Assembly (NCBI GenBank): GCA_947570695.1
Contig: CANOVB010000013.1
Coordinates: forward strand, 1 to 38,598
Source: an uncultured Clostridium sp.
GTDB lineage: Bacteria; Bacillota; Clostridia; TANB77; CAG-508
Reading direction: 5' to 3'
DNA length: 38,598 bases
The notes beneath the pieces were generated by a model, which was not told the origin of the DNA, did not search any database, and worked only from the letters and a program-made list of their open reading frames with translations. Shown here piece after piece: positions 7,341 to 14,662 of this stretch. Every line of letters starts with the position of its first letter. The stretch's first letter is position 1. Both the position numbers and the translations under genes were made by a program.

Positions 7341-8231
7341 ATGCAGGTGAATAATAGATTATTTGAAATATTATATATATTACTTCAAAAGAAAAAGGTT
7401 ACAGCAAAAGAGCTTGCTGAAAAATTTGAAGTATCTACAAGAACAATATATAGAGATATTGAAGCTTTAAGTAGTGCTAATATACCAATTTACATGTCAA
7501 AAGGAAAAGATGGTGGAATAGGTATTTTAGAAGAATATGTACTAAACAAATCTATTCTTTCAGAGGAAGAACAAAATCAAATTTTGTTTGCACTTCAGAG
7601 TTTAGAAAAAATGAATGGAAAAACTGAAAAAGATGTTTTAGAAAAGATGAGTACAATTTTTAATAAAAAAGTAAATGATTGGATTAAAATTGACTTTTCC
7701 AGTTGGTTACCTTCAAAAGAAAATACTTTTCAAATTATTAAATCAGCAATATTAAATAAAAGATTAATAGAATTTACGTATTATAATTCTAATGGTGAAA
7801 TAAATTTGAGAGTAGTTGAACCACTACAAATTTATTTTAAAGATAAATCTTGGTATTTAATAAGCTATTGTAGATTAAAAAAAGATTATAGATTTTTTAA
7901 ATTAACAAGAGTAAAAGAAATTAGATTATTAGAAGAACACTTTGAAAGAGAAATGCCAGAGGATAAAAGAGAAGAAAAAGAGTTTAAAAATATTTTATTG
8001 GAATTAGAGATTTCGAAGGAAATGGCTTTTAGAGTATATGATGAATTTGACATTAGTCAAATAACTAAAAAAAATGATGGTAATTTTCTTGTTAAAGTAG
8101 AATTTCCTGAAAATGATTGGGTATACAGTTTTATATTATCTTTTGGAGAATATATAAAAATATTAAGTCCAAAATATGCACAAAATATAATAAAAGACAA
8201 ACTACAGAAAAGTTTAAAAAATTATTTATAA
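7341..8231 (+). CDS. HTH (DeoR/HTH_11) - WYL domain transcriptional regulator
   Basis: A 296-residue YafY-type regulator: an N-terminal winged helix (about residues 5-60, TAKELAEKFEVSTRTIYRDIEALSSANIPIY), a WYL domain (about 135-210, with IEFTYYNSNGEINLRVVEPLQIYFKDKSWYLISYC) and a C-terminal WCX extension to the end. WYL domains sense small ligands or nucleic acids and switch DNA binding. Two copies of one palindrome, at its own promoter and directly after its stop codon, mark it as the probable controller of itself and of the GyrI/YoaP/AraC genes downstream. ATG follows AAAGGAG. Confidence 0.93.
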   Translation: MQVNNRLFEILYILLQKKKVTAKELAEKFEVSTRTIYRDIEALSSANIPIYMSKGKDGGIGILEEYVLNKSILSEEEQNQILFALQSLEKMNGKTEKDVLEKMSTIFNKKVNDWIKIDFSSWLPSKENTFQIIKSAILNKRLIEFTYYNSNGEINLRVVEPLQIYFKDKSWYLISYCRLKKDYRFFKLTRVKEIRLLEEHFEREMPEDKREEKEFKNILLELEISKEMAFRVYDEFDISQITKKNDGNFLVKVEFPENDWVYSFILSFGEYIKILSPKYAQNIIKDKLQKSLKNYL

Positions 8232-8268
8232 ATATGACATGCAGTTGTCATATTTCATATTTTATAAT
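8230..8268 (+). promoter_or_regulatory. Second copy of the WYL operator, promoter of the GyrI operon
   Basis: AAATATGACA-N6-TGTCATATTT at 8230-8255 starts inside the stop codon of the regulator gene. TATAAT follows at 8263-8268, seven bases beyond the right arm. The arms are identical to those at 7285-7310 while the spacer differs. Confidence 0.75.
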
Positions 8269-8288
8269 TTTTTTAGGAGGTAAGAATT

Positions 8289-8750
8289 ATGAAATATGAA
8301 ATTGTAGAATTAGAAGAAAAGGTAGTTACAGGAATTAAAATTAAAACAACTAATCAAGATGGAAAGGCTATGCAAGATATAGGAATGACTTGGCAAAAAT
8401 TATTTGCAGGTGGAATTTATGATAAAATTCCTAATAAAGTAAATAGTAAAACAATAGGATTATATACAGAATATGAGGGAGATTATACAAAGCCTTATAA
8501 ATTTATTGCAGGAACAGAAGTGAGTCAGAAAGTAAAAAGTGAAGAAATAGAAAGTAGTATTATTCCAAAAGGGAAATATGCTAAGTTTGTTATAATAGGT
8601 GATGTACAAAATTCAGTAGGACAAGCTTGGCAAGAAATATGGAATATGAATTTAAAAAGAAAATATAGTTGTGATTTTGAAGAATATCAAAACAATTCAG
8701 AAGATATGCAAAACCAAGAAATTCATATTTATATTGCATTGGAGGATTAA
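8289..8750 (+). CDS. Stand-alone GyrI-like / AraC effector-binding domain protein
   Basis: A 153-residue protein made only of the AraC effector-binding (GyrI/Rob C-terminal) fold, without a DNA-binding domain. Family traits are VVTGIKIKTTNQ near the start, GLYTEYEGDYTKPYKFIAGTEV in the middle and IPKGKYAKFVIIG before the final helix and strand. Such proteins bind small molecules, and some neutralise toxins or antibiotics; the ligand here is unknown. ATG follows TAGGAGG. It opens an operon transcribed from the promoter carrying the WYL operator and is two bases from the next gene. Confidence 0.85.
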   Translation: MKYEIVELEEKVVTGIKIKTTNQDGKAMQDIGMTWQKLFAGGIYDKIPNKVNSKTIGLYTEYEGDYTKPYKFIAGTEVSQKVKSEEIESSIIPKGKYAKFVIIGDVQNSVGQAWQEIWNMNLKRKYSCDFEEYQNNSEDMQNQEIHIYIALED

Positions 8751-8752
8751 AT

Positions 8753-9388
8753 ATGGCATTTGATTATAAAAAAGAATATAAAGAATTTTATATGCCTAAA
8801 AATAAACCAAATATAATAGAAATTCCAAAAATGAATTATATTGCTGTAAGAGGAAAAGGAAACCCAAATGAGGAGAATAGCGAATATAAGCAAACTATAG
8901 GGCTTTTATATGCGATTGCATTTACTATAAAAATGAGTTATAAAACTTCTCATAAAATTGAAGGATACTTTGAATATGTAGTTCCACCACTGGAAGGTTT
9001 TTGGTGGCAAAATGGAGTTGATGAATTAGATTACAATAGAAAAGAAGATATGGAATTTATATCTATGATTAGATTACCAGACTTTGTTACAAAAGAAGAA
9101 TTTAATTGGGCAATTAGTGAAGCAACAAATAAGAAAAAGCAAGATTTTTCAAAAGTAGAATTCTTAAGTTATGATGAAGGATTATGTGTGCAATGTATGC
9201 ATATAGGTTCCTATGATAATGAGCCTATTACAATTAAAATGATGAAAAATTATGCAACAGAAAATGGTTATGAGATAGATATAACAGGTAGCAGATTTCA
9301 TCACGAAATTTATTTGAGTGATCCTAGAAGATGTGATAAAAGTAAATTAAAAACTGTTATAAGGCATCCAATAAGAAAAAAGGAATAA
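8753..9388 (+). CDS. GyrI-like domain protein (COG4832 type)
   Basis: A 211-residue cytoplasmic protein of the GyrI-like small-molecule-binding family in its longer form: the opening DYKKEYKEFYMPKNKP and IPKMNYIAVRGKGNPNE, the central EGYFEYVVPPLEGFWW, and the ending HEIYLSDPRRCDKSKLKTVIRHPI are all typical. The aromatic-rich pocket suggests a hydrophobic ligand; none is proven for this subgroup as far as I know. Its ribosome binding site (GGAGG) lies within the end of the preceding gene, so the two are translationally coupled. A divergent GyrI-fold protein directly before it suggests a shared substrate. Confidence 0.88.
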   Translation: MAFDYKKEYKEFYMPKNKPNIIEIPKMNYIAVRGKGNPNEENSEYKQTIGLLYAIAFTIKMSYKTSHKIEGYFEYVVPPLEGFWWQNGVDELDYNRKEDMEFISMIRLPDFVTKEEFNWAISEATNKKKQDFSKVEFLSYDEGLCVQCMHIGSYDNEPITIKMMKNYATENGYEIDITGSRFHHEIYLSDPRRCDKSKLKTVIRHPIRKKE

Positions 9389-9394
9389 TTAAAA

Positions 9395-10138
9395 ATGAAT
9401 GAATATATAAATTTAAATTTAGAAAATATTGAAAACGAGCATATATGTTGTGCTATTGGAGATCCAAAACACCAAGAGGGTGTTAATAGTAAAAAGGAAT
9501 GGATTAAAAGTAAATTAAAAGATGGACATGTATTTAGAAAATTAAATGCAAGAGGAAAAATATTTATTGAATATGAGCCAATAGAAACAGCGTGGGTTCC
9601 TATTAGTGGAAAAAGTTATGAATACATTTATTGTTTGTGGGTTGCTGGTAGCTTTAAAGGTAATGGTATTGCAAAAGAATTATTAGAATATGCTATACAG
9701 GACTCAAAACAAAATGGAATGAGTGGAATTTGTACTTTAGTTTCTAAAAAGAAAAAGCCATTTTTAGGAGAAAAGAAATTTTTTGAACACTATAATTTTA
9801 AAGTTGTAGATGAAATAGGAGAATATGAATTGTTAGCTTTACAATTTGATAAAAGCGATACTCCTAAATTTAATGAAACAGCTAGAAAAATGGAAATAGA
9901 TTCAAAAGATTTTACAATATATTATACTCCAGAATGTCCTTATACAATAAATTGTATAAATGAAATTAAAGAATATGCTAAAGAAAATAATGTGCCTTTA
10001 AACATTATTAAAATAGATAGGTTAGAAAAAGCAAAATCAGTTCCATCTGTTTTTAATAATTGGGCTAATTTTTATAAAGGTAAATTTGTATCAAACACTT
10101 TATTAAATAAAAATAGTTTTGAAAAATTAATTAAATAG
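9395..10138 (+). CDS. YoaP-like N-acetyltransferase
   Basis: The 247-residue protein fuses a GNAT domain (about residues 1-155; motif A appears as WVAGSFKGNGIAKELLEYAIQ) to a C-terminal thioredoxin-like YoaP domain (about 165-247) with CPYTINC near residue 181. The acceptor is unknown. It starts six bases after the GyrI-like gene, with AAGGA about 9 bases before ATG. Grouping an acetyltransferase with GyrI-like binding proteins under one regulator suggests handling of a small toxic compound, but this is inference. Confidence 0.87.
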   Translation: MNEYINLNLENIENEHICCAIGDPKHQEGVNSKKEWIKSKLKDGHVFRKLNARGKIFIEYEPIETAWVPISGKSYEYIYCLWVAGSFKGNGIAKELLEYAIQDSKQNGMSGICTLVSKKKKPFLGEKKFFEHYNFKVVDEIGEYELLALQFDKSDTPKFNETARKMEIDSKDFTIYYTPECPYTINCINEIKEYAKENNVPLNIIKIDRLEKAKSVPSVFNNWANFYKGKFVSNTLLNKNSFEKLIK

Positions 10139-10148
10139 GAGTGTACTT

Positions 10149-10928
10149 ATGTATTATCCAAAACAGGTGCCATATTTACTGAATAAAGAGTTTAAAGAGA
10201 AAGTTAATTATAAAGAATATAGGTTAGAAGAATTAAACGAATATTGTATGTGTATTTGGCAAATGCAATCAAAAGAGTATTTAGAAGAAACGATATATAA
10301 CAATATTTTGCCAGATGCATGTATAGACATTGTAATTGATTTTATATGTAAAACAATATGTGTTGCAGGATTTAGTAAAGATACTATGTCACTTGAGTTA
10401 GAAGGACAAGTTGATTATATAGGAGTTAGATTAAAACCAAGTATATTTTATTTACTTTTTAATATTGAAGCAGATAAAGTTATGGATAGGCAAGTTCCAA
10501 TATCTGAAATAGAAAAAGAAGATAATTTATTAAAAATATTTTTATTAAAGGATACTAATAAAAGAATAAATACATTAAAGAAGTATTTATTAGAGAAACT
10601 TAAAAATATTTCTAAAAAAGATTTTATAAACCTAGTAGATGAATTATATGAAAGTCCAAAACAGCAGACTGTAATAGATATAGCTCGAAAGTTAGGATAT
10701 AATCAAAGGCATTTATTTAGACTATTTAAAGTTAATTATGGGCTATCTCCTAAAGTATTACTTAATATATTAAGACTACATTTATGTTTAACATTATTAT
10801 TAGAGGAAAATATGGATTTAACCAGTATTGCAACATTATGCGGTTTTTATGATCAATCACATTTTATAAAAGAAATAAAAAAATATACAGGTATTTCACC
10901 ATTGAAATTATTAGAAAATTATCAATAG
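10149..10928 (+). CDS. AraC-family regulator with DUF6597-like N-terminal domain
   Basis: The 259-residue protein has an N-terminal sensor domain of the DUF6597 type (with LPDACIDIVIDFI and VDYIGVRLKPSIFYLLF) and a C-terminal AraC double helix-turn-helix (about residues 160-258; VIDIARKLGYNQRHLFRLFKVNYGLSPK and ATLCGFYDQSHFIKEIKKYTGISP). It is the last gene of the operon that begins at 8289, ten bases behind the acetyltransferase, with TAGGAG in front of ATG. The ligand is unknown. It adds a second regulator under the WYL-controlled promoter. Confidence 0.9.
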   Translation: MYYPKQVPYLLNKEFKEKVNYKEYRLEELNEYCMCIWQMQSKEYLEETIYNNILPDACIDIVIDFICKTICVAGFSKDTMSLELEGQVDYIGVRLKPSIFYLLFNIEADKVMDRQVPISEIEKEDNLLKIFLLKDTNKRINTLKKYLLEKLKNISKKDFINLVDELYESPKQQTVIDIARKLGYNQRHLFRLFKVNYGLSPKVLLNILRLHLCLTLLLEENMDLTSIATLCGFYDQSHFIKEIKKYTGISPLKLLENYQ

Positions 10929-10952
10929 AACAAAAATTAAATGCAAAAATAC

Positions 10953-11103
10953 TCATATTTCCTCTATAAGAATGCGATTGCAGCACATTTCATTTGTTAC
11001 AGATAAGAAGTTTTCTTGTGCCAATTTTATGTAGTAAGGTTAAGTACAAATTTTGACTAGAGTTTTTTATAATATCGAATTGTGGAATAAATTACTATTA
11101 TAG
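10953..11103. repeat. Dispersed intergenic repeat, copy 1
   Basis: This non-coding stretch is similar along its length to 27154-27304: shared blocks include ATTTCATTT-TTACA, CAATTTTATGTAG, CAAATTTTGAC and a final CTATTATA. I see no open reading frame in it. It accounts for most of the gap between the AraC and TfoX-N genes. Confidence 0.6.
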
Positions 11104-11193
11104 AAAATGTCCTTTTTTTACAATACAGATTTTAATAATTTATATATAATAACTATAAATGTTAAAATTTTATAGTATAAAAAGGAGAAAAAT

Positions 11194-11505
11194 ATGGCAA
11201 CATCAATAGATTTTATGAATTATATTTGTGATCAAATAAATGGTGTAGGTGAAATTCGATATAGAAAAATGTTTGGAGAATACCTAATATATGTAAATGA
11301 AAAGCCACTTATTGTAGTATGTGATAATACAGCATTTATAAAAAAAATAGATTGTATAAAAGAATTAATGGAAGGTGCAGAAACTGGATTTCCATATAAA
11401 GGAGCAAAAGAACATTACATTTTGGATATAGACAATTCAGAATTAAGCAAAACAGTTGTAAAAGAAGCGGAAAAAGTTACTCCTTTACCAAAAAAGAAAA
11501 AATAA
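11194..11505 (+). CDS. TfoX N-terminal domain protein
   Basis: A 103-residue protein made of the TfoX_N domain alone: IRYRKMFGEYLIYVNEKPLIVVCDN, FPYKGAKEHYILDIDN and the basic tail PLPKKKK are typical of COG3070 single-domain members in Firmicutes. Unlike the Gammaproteobacterial competence regulator it lacks the C-terminal helical domain, so competence control should not be assumed; its role is unknown. AAAAGGAG precedes ATG by 8 bases. It is monocistronic, with its own terminator. Confidence 0.88.
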   Translation: MATSIDFMNYICDQINGVGEIRYRKMFGEYLIYVNEKPLIVVCDNTAFIKKIDCIKELMEGAETGFPYKGAKEHYILDIDNSELSKTVVKEAEKVTPLPKKKK

Positions 11506-11524
11506 AAATCAAATACTAATAATG

Positions 11525-11556
11525 AAACAGATAAATTTTTATTTATCTGTTTTTTG
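11525..11556 (+). terminator. Terminator after TfoX-N gene
   Basis: AAACAGATAAA (11525-11535) pairs perfectly with TTTATCTGTTT (11542-11552), followed by further T's. Confidence 0.85.
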
Positions 11557-11652
11557 TGTTATACTGTTAAAAATTAATTATTGTGCAAACTTATTTGTGA
11601 AATATAAGAGTAGATTTTGTAAAAATACAAATTATATTAGCAAACAAGAATT

Positions 11653-11682
11653 TACAATTTAGATACAATTTTGCTTTATAAT
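11653..11682 (+). promoter_or_regulatory. Response-regulator half-sites and -10 of the VanR-type gene
   Basis: Two direct repeats, TACAATTTAGA and TACAATTTTGC, begin at 11653 and 11664, one 11-bp helical turn apart, and TATAAT lies at 11677-11682. The -35 position (11654-11659) is ACAATT, far from consensus and covered by the repeats, as expected of an OmpR-family activated, autoregulated promoter. Confidence 0.7.
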
Positions 11683-11699
11683 AAACTGGGGTGAAAGTA

Positions 11700-12356
11700 A
11701 TGAATAAAATTTTAATTGTTGAAGATGAAATAGCAATTAGTGATTTAATAAAAATTGGTCTTGAAGGACAAGGATATAATTGCGAAGTGGCAAATGATGG
11801 AGAAATTGCAGCTGATTTAATAGAGCAGAAACAATTCGATTTAATTTTACTTGATGTAATGCTTCCAAAAGTTGATGGATATGAGTTATTAGAATATATA
11901 AAACAAACTGTAAAAACACCAGTTATTTTTCTTACAGCTAAAAGTCAAGTTAAAGATAAAGTAAAGGGACTAAAGGAAGGAGCAGATGACTATATTACTA
12001 AACCATTTGAATTAGAAGAACTAATAGCTAGAGTGCAAGCAGTTCTTAGAAGATATAATAAATTGGAAGATACAATAAAAATTGATAATATTACAATAAA
12101 TGTTGTAGCAAGAATGGTTAAAAATAATGATACAAGAGTTGATTTGACCCCAAAAGAGTTTGATTTATTAATGTTATTAGTGCAAAATAGAAATACAGCT
12201 TTATATAGAGAAGTAATTTTTGAAAAAGTATGGGGAGAAGAGCTAGAATTTGAAACAAGAACTTTAGATTTGCATATTCAAAGATTAAGAAAAAAACTTG
12301 AATGGAAAGATAGGATAAAAACTGTATATAGAATTGGATATATGCTAGAAATCTAA
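11700..12356 (+). CDS. OmpR/VanR-type response regulator
   Basis: A 218-residue response regulator: receiver domain with E8/D9 acidic pair, phospho-acceptor D52 (in LILLDVMLP), T79 and K101, then an OmpR-type winged-helix effector domain (about residues 125-218; VDLTPKEFDLLMLL and RTLDLHIQRLRKKLEW). I start it at ATG 11700 after GGGGTGAA rather than at the in-frame GTG at 11691 that overlaps that site. It is followed 21 bases later by its histidine kinase. Its likely binding sites are the 11-bp repeats at 11653-11674 and 14529-14594. Confidence 0.93.
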   Translation: MNKILIVEDEIAISDLIKIGLEGQGYNCEVANDGEIAADLIEQKQFDLILLDVMLPKVDGYELLEYIKQTVKTPVIFLTAKSQVKDKVKGLKEGADDYITKPFELEELIARVQAVLRRYNKLEDTIKIDNITINVVARMVKNNDTRVDLTPKEFDLLMLLVQNRNTALYREVIFEKVWGEELEFETRTLDLHIQRLRKKLEWKDRIKTVYRIGYMLEI

Positions 12357-12377
12357 AAATATGGAAAGGAAAGTGAT

Positions 12378-13784
12378 ATGAAATTTTGGATAAAACTTAT
12401 ACTTGGAATAGTTACAATTATATCCATTATATTATCAGTTAGTAGATATATTACAGTAAGGCAAAATTTTATAAATTCGCTGGATAATAATGTAAAACAA
12501 AATGCTAATAAACATAGATTAGAAAGATATTATTTAGATAGTAATATTGTTAGTAAAATACAGCAAGGTGAAGAGTTTACAGAAGATCATTTGTATGAAT
12601 ATATAAAATCTTTATATTCATATATGGAAAATGATTTAGAAGGCATTGAAATATATTCAGAAAATAAAGTAAAAATAATATCTAGTTTTGATAAATCAAA
12701 TAAACTAAAATTAGATAATATAGATGATTTTTTGGATAAAGATGTAGATAAATATATTATAAAAAAAGTAGATAATAATAATTATATGATATTTAGTTCT
12801 TATTGTACCATAAGCAATGTTAGTATATATATTGTAAATATGTATGATATTACATCTATTTATGAAGAAAGAACAAGACAATTAAAAGATATAATGTATG
12901 CTGATATTATTATCATTATTATTGCATCAGTATTTGTATCAATTTTTTCTAAAATTTTAACAAGACCGATTGAAAAATTGAATGAAGCTAGCAAAAAGAT
13001 TGCTTTAGGAAAATTTAATGAAAGAGTTAATATAAAATCTAATGATGAAATAGGGGAATTAGCAAGCAGTTTTAACATAATGGCTGAAGAAATTGAAAAT
13101 AGAATAAATTCACTTAATTTATCAATTAAGCAGAAAGATGACTTTATATCAGGTTTTTCACATGAAATAAAAACTCCAATGACTGCGATAATAGGATATT
13201 CTGATTTACTCAGGTTAAAAAAATGTGATGATGAAACTAGAATTACAGCATTGAATTATATATATTCAGAATCTAAAAGATTAGAAGAACTTTCATATAA
13301 ATTATTGTCTTTAATGGAACTTTCAAAGGATAAAATTGAATTAAAAAAGTTAAATATAAAATCTTTTATTTTAAAGACTTGCAGAAGAATAATTTTAGAA
13401 AATATAGAAATAAAAGTGGATTTAGAAGATTGTATAGTAAAAGCAGATGAAAGTTTATTAGAAGTGGTAATAAGAAATTTAATTCAAAATGCTAAAAAAG
13501 CAGAACCAAAAGATTTATGTATTTATATAACTGGAAAAAGGAGAGGGAATAAGTACGTAATTTCTATAATAGATACTGGATTTGGAATTCCAAAAGAACA
13601 TATTAATAGGGTAACAGAAGATTTTTATATGGTTGATAAATCGCGTAGCAGAAAAAATGGAGGAACAGGAATAGGACTTTCTTTATGTAAAAAAATTTTA
13701 GAGTTACATGGTTCTAAAATTAATATAGAAAGTGAAGAGAATATTGGCACAAAAGTATATTTTGAATTGGAGGTAATAAAATGA
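12378..13784 (+). CDS. Membrane sensor histidine kinase
   Basis: A 468-residue kinase: N-terminal transmembrane helix (about 5-24), an extracytoplasmic sensor segment of about 145 residues, a second helix (about 174-193), HAMP linker (about 195-245), HisKA domain with phospho-acceptor H262 in SGFSHEIKTPMTAIIG, and a HATPase_c domain with N box NLIQNAKKA, DTGFGIP and GGTGIGLSL. It senses an unknown external signal and phosphorylates the response regulator upstream. The sensor segment resembles no domain I know. Its stop overlaps the start of the next gene (ATGA). Confidence 0.93.
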   Translation: MKFWIKLILGIVTIISIILSVSRYITVRQNFINSLDNNVKQNANKHRLERYYLDSNIVSKIQQGEEFTEDHLYEYIKSLYSYMENDLEGIEIYSENKVKIISSFDKSNKLKLDNIDDFLDKDVDKYIIKKVDNNNYMIFSSYCTISNVSIYIVNMYDITSIYEERTRQLKDIMYADIIIIIIASVFVSIFSKILTRPIEKLNEASKKIALGKFNERVNIKSNDEIGELASSFNIMAEEIENRINSLNLSIKQKDDFISGFSHEIKTPMTAIIGYSDLLRLKKCDDETRITALNYIYSESKRLEELSYKLLSLMELSKDKIELKKLNIKSFILKTCRRIILENIEIKVDLEDCIVKADESLLEVVIRNLIQNAKKAEPKDLCIYITGKRRGNKYVISIIDTGFGIPKEHINRVTEDFYMVDKSRSRKNGGTGIGLSLCKKILELHGSKINIESEENIGTKVYFELEVIK

Positions 13785-14527
13785 TTTCTAAAAAGAAAGT
13801 AAAAAATATTTTATTATTTCTATTTGCATTAATGATAATAATATTTTCTTTTATTATGCCAAAGTTATTATTTGAAGTTGAAGATTTGTCAAGAGAAAAA
13901 GAAATATTTGCAAGAGCAAGAAAAGAAAGTAAAATAGATGTTCAGGCAGAAAAAATATATTTAGTTATGTTTCTTCATGATATATATCAATTTCAAAATG
14001 AAAAAATCTATTATAATGATGGAAAAACTGTAACTGTTAGCATGCCACTAACAGAGAAAACAGGAAATAAAGGTCCTAATGAGAAAATAAAAAATGAAAT
14101 AGAAAAATTAGTAAATTCTGGAATAATAAAAGAGTTTAATTTTGATGAAGTTGTAGAGTATATAGAAACAATTAATAGATTTGGGGGAGAATATAATATT
14201 ATAACAGGAAGTTGTGTAAATAAAGGACGAGAATATTTAGATTTTGCTATTGAGGAAAAAACGGGAAAAATTATTTCATGTAGTTTTTCAGATGCTCTAA
14301 TAAAAAAAGACATATCTAGAAAAGAGCAACTAGAAAATTATACAAAATATTTGGATTTAGATATAATAAATGATTGGAAATATGAAGAAAATACATTAAA
14401 ATCAGAAAAAGCTCAATTATCTGTTTTTTGGCAAGAAATGGATGGGCCAGGGGGAATTATTATTACTCCAACTGAGACATATAAAGAATATGAAGATGAA
14501 AAATATGAAGCTGTTGAAAAAAAATAG
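13781..14527 (+). CDS. Exported/membrane-anchored protein of the two-component operon
   Basis: I do not recognise the family of this 248-residue protein. It has a single N-terminal hydrophobic helix (about residues 9-30, after KKKVK) and then a soluble, presumably external, alpha/beta domain without cysteine motifs. The 4-base ATGA overlap with the kinase gene implies translational coupling, so it probably acts with the sensor as an accessory signal-binding or signal-modulating protein; Firmicute operons of the WalKR type have comparable partners, but no similarity is visible. The TACAATTT array begins two bases after its stop codon. Confidence 0.75.
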   Translation: MISKKKVKNILLFLFALMIIIFSFIMPKLLFEVEDLSREKEIFARARKESKIDVQAEKIYLVMFLHDIYQFQNEKIYYNDGKTVTVSMPLTEKTGNKGPNEKIKNEIEKLVNSGIIKEFNFDEVVEYIETINRFGGEYNIITGSCVNKGREYLDFAIEEKTGKIISCSFSDALIKKDISRKEQLENYTKYLDLDIINDWKYEENTLKSEKAQLSVFWQEMDGPGGIIITPTETYKEYEDEKYEAVEKK

Positions 14528-14528
14528 A

Positions 14529-14602
14529 TACAATTTATATACTAAAAGCTTACAATTCAGATACAACACAAATACAATTTAGATACCGTCGAGTGCTATA
14601 TT
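14529..14602 (+). promoter_or_regulatory. Six-unit 11-bp-phased half-site array and -10 of the CofE-like gene
   Basis: TAC-N8 units start at 14529, 14540, 14551, 14562, 14573 and 14584, every 11 bp; four of them read TACAA, and three begin TACAATT. TATATT at 14597-14602 is 13 bases after the last unit start, exactly the spacing of the half-site at 11664 to its TATAAT at 11677. I infer a cooperative array for the response regulator. Confidence 0.65.
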
Positions 14603-14617
14603 TAATATAGCACTTTT
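14593..14617 (+). terminator. Hairpin overlapping the CofE-gene -10; possible terminator
   Basis: GTGCTATA pairs with TATAGCAC around a TTTAA loop and is followed by TTTT, so it could end the two-component operon. It overlaps the proposed -10 of the next gene; both roles could hold. Confidence 0.5.
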
Positions 14618-14641
14618 ACTTTGTAATTGACATTACAAAGT
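14618..14641 (+). promoter_or_regulatory. Leader palindrome before the CofE-like gene
   Basis: ACTTTGTAAT-TGAC-ATTACAAAGT is a perfect 10-bp stem with a 4-base loop, ending ten bases before the AGGAGG. It could be a 5'-leader stem-loop or a repressor operator. Confidence 0.55.
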
Positions 14642-14662
14642 AAATAAGTTTAGGAGGTATTT

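Noticed and set aside
14529..14594. Short regularly spaced repeats as a CRISPR-like array
   Set aside because: Units are only 11 bp with no distinct spacers and no cas genes; the phasing fits half-sites for a response regulator.
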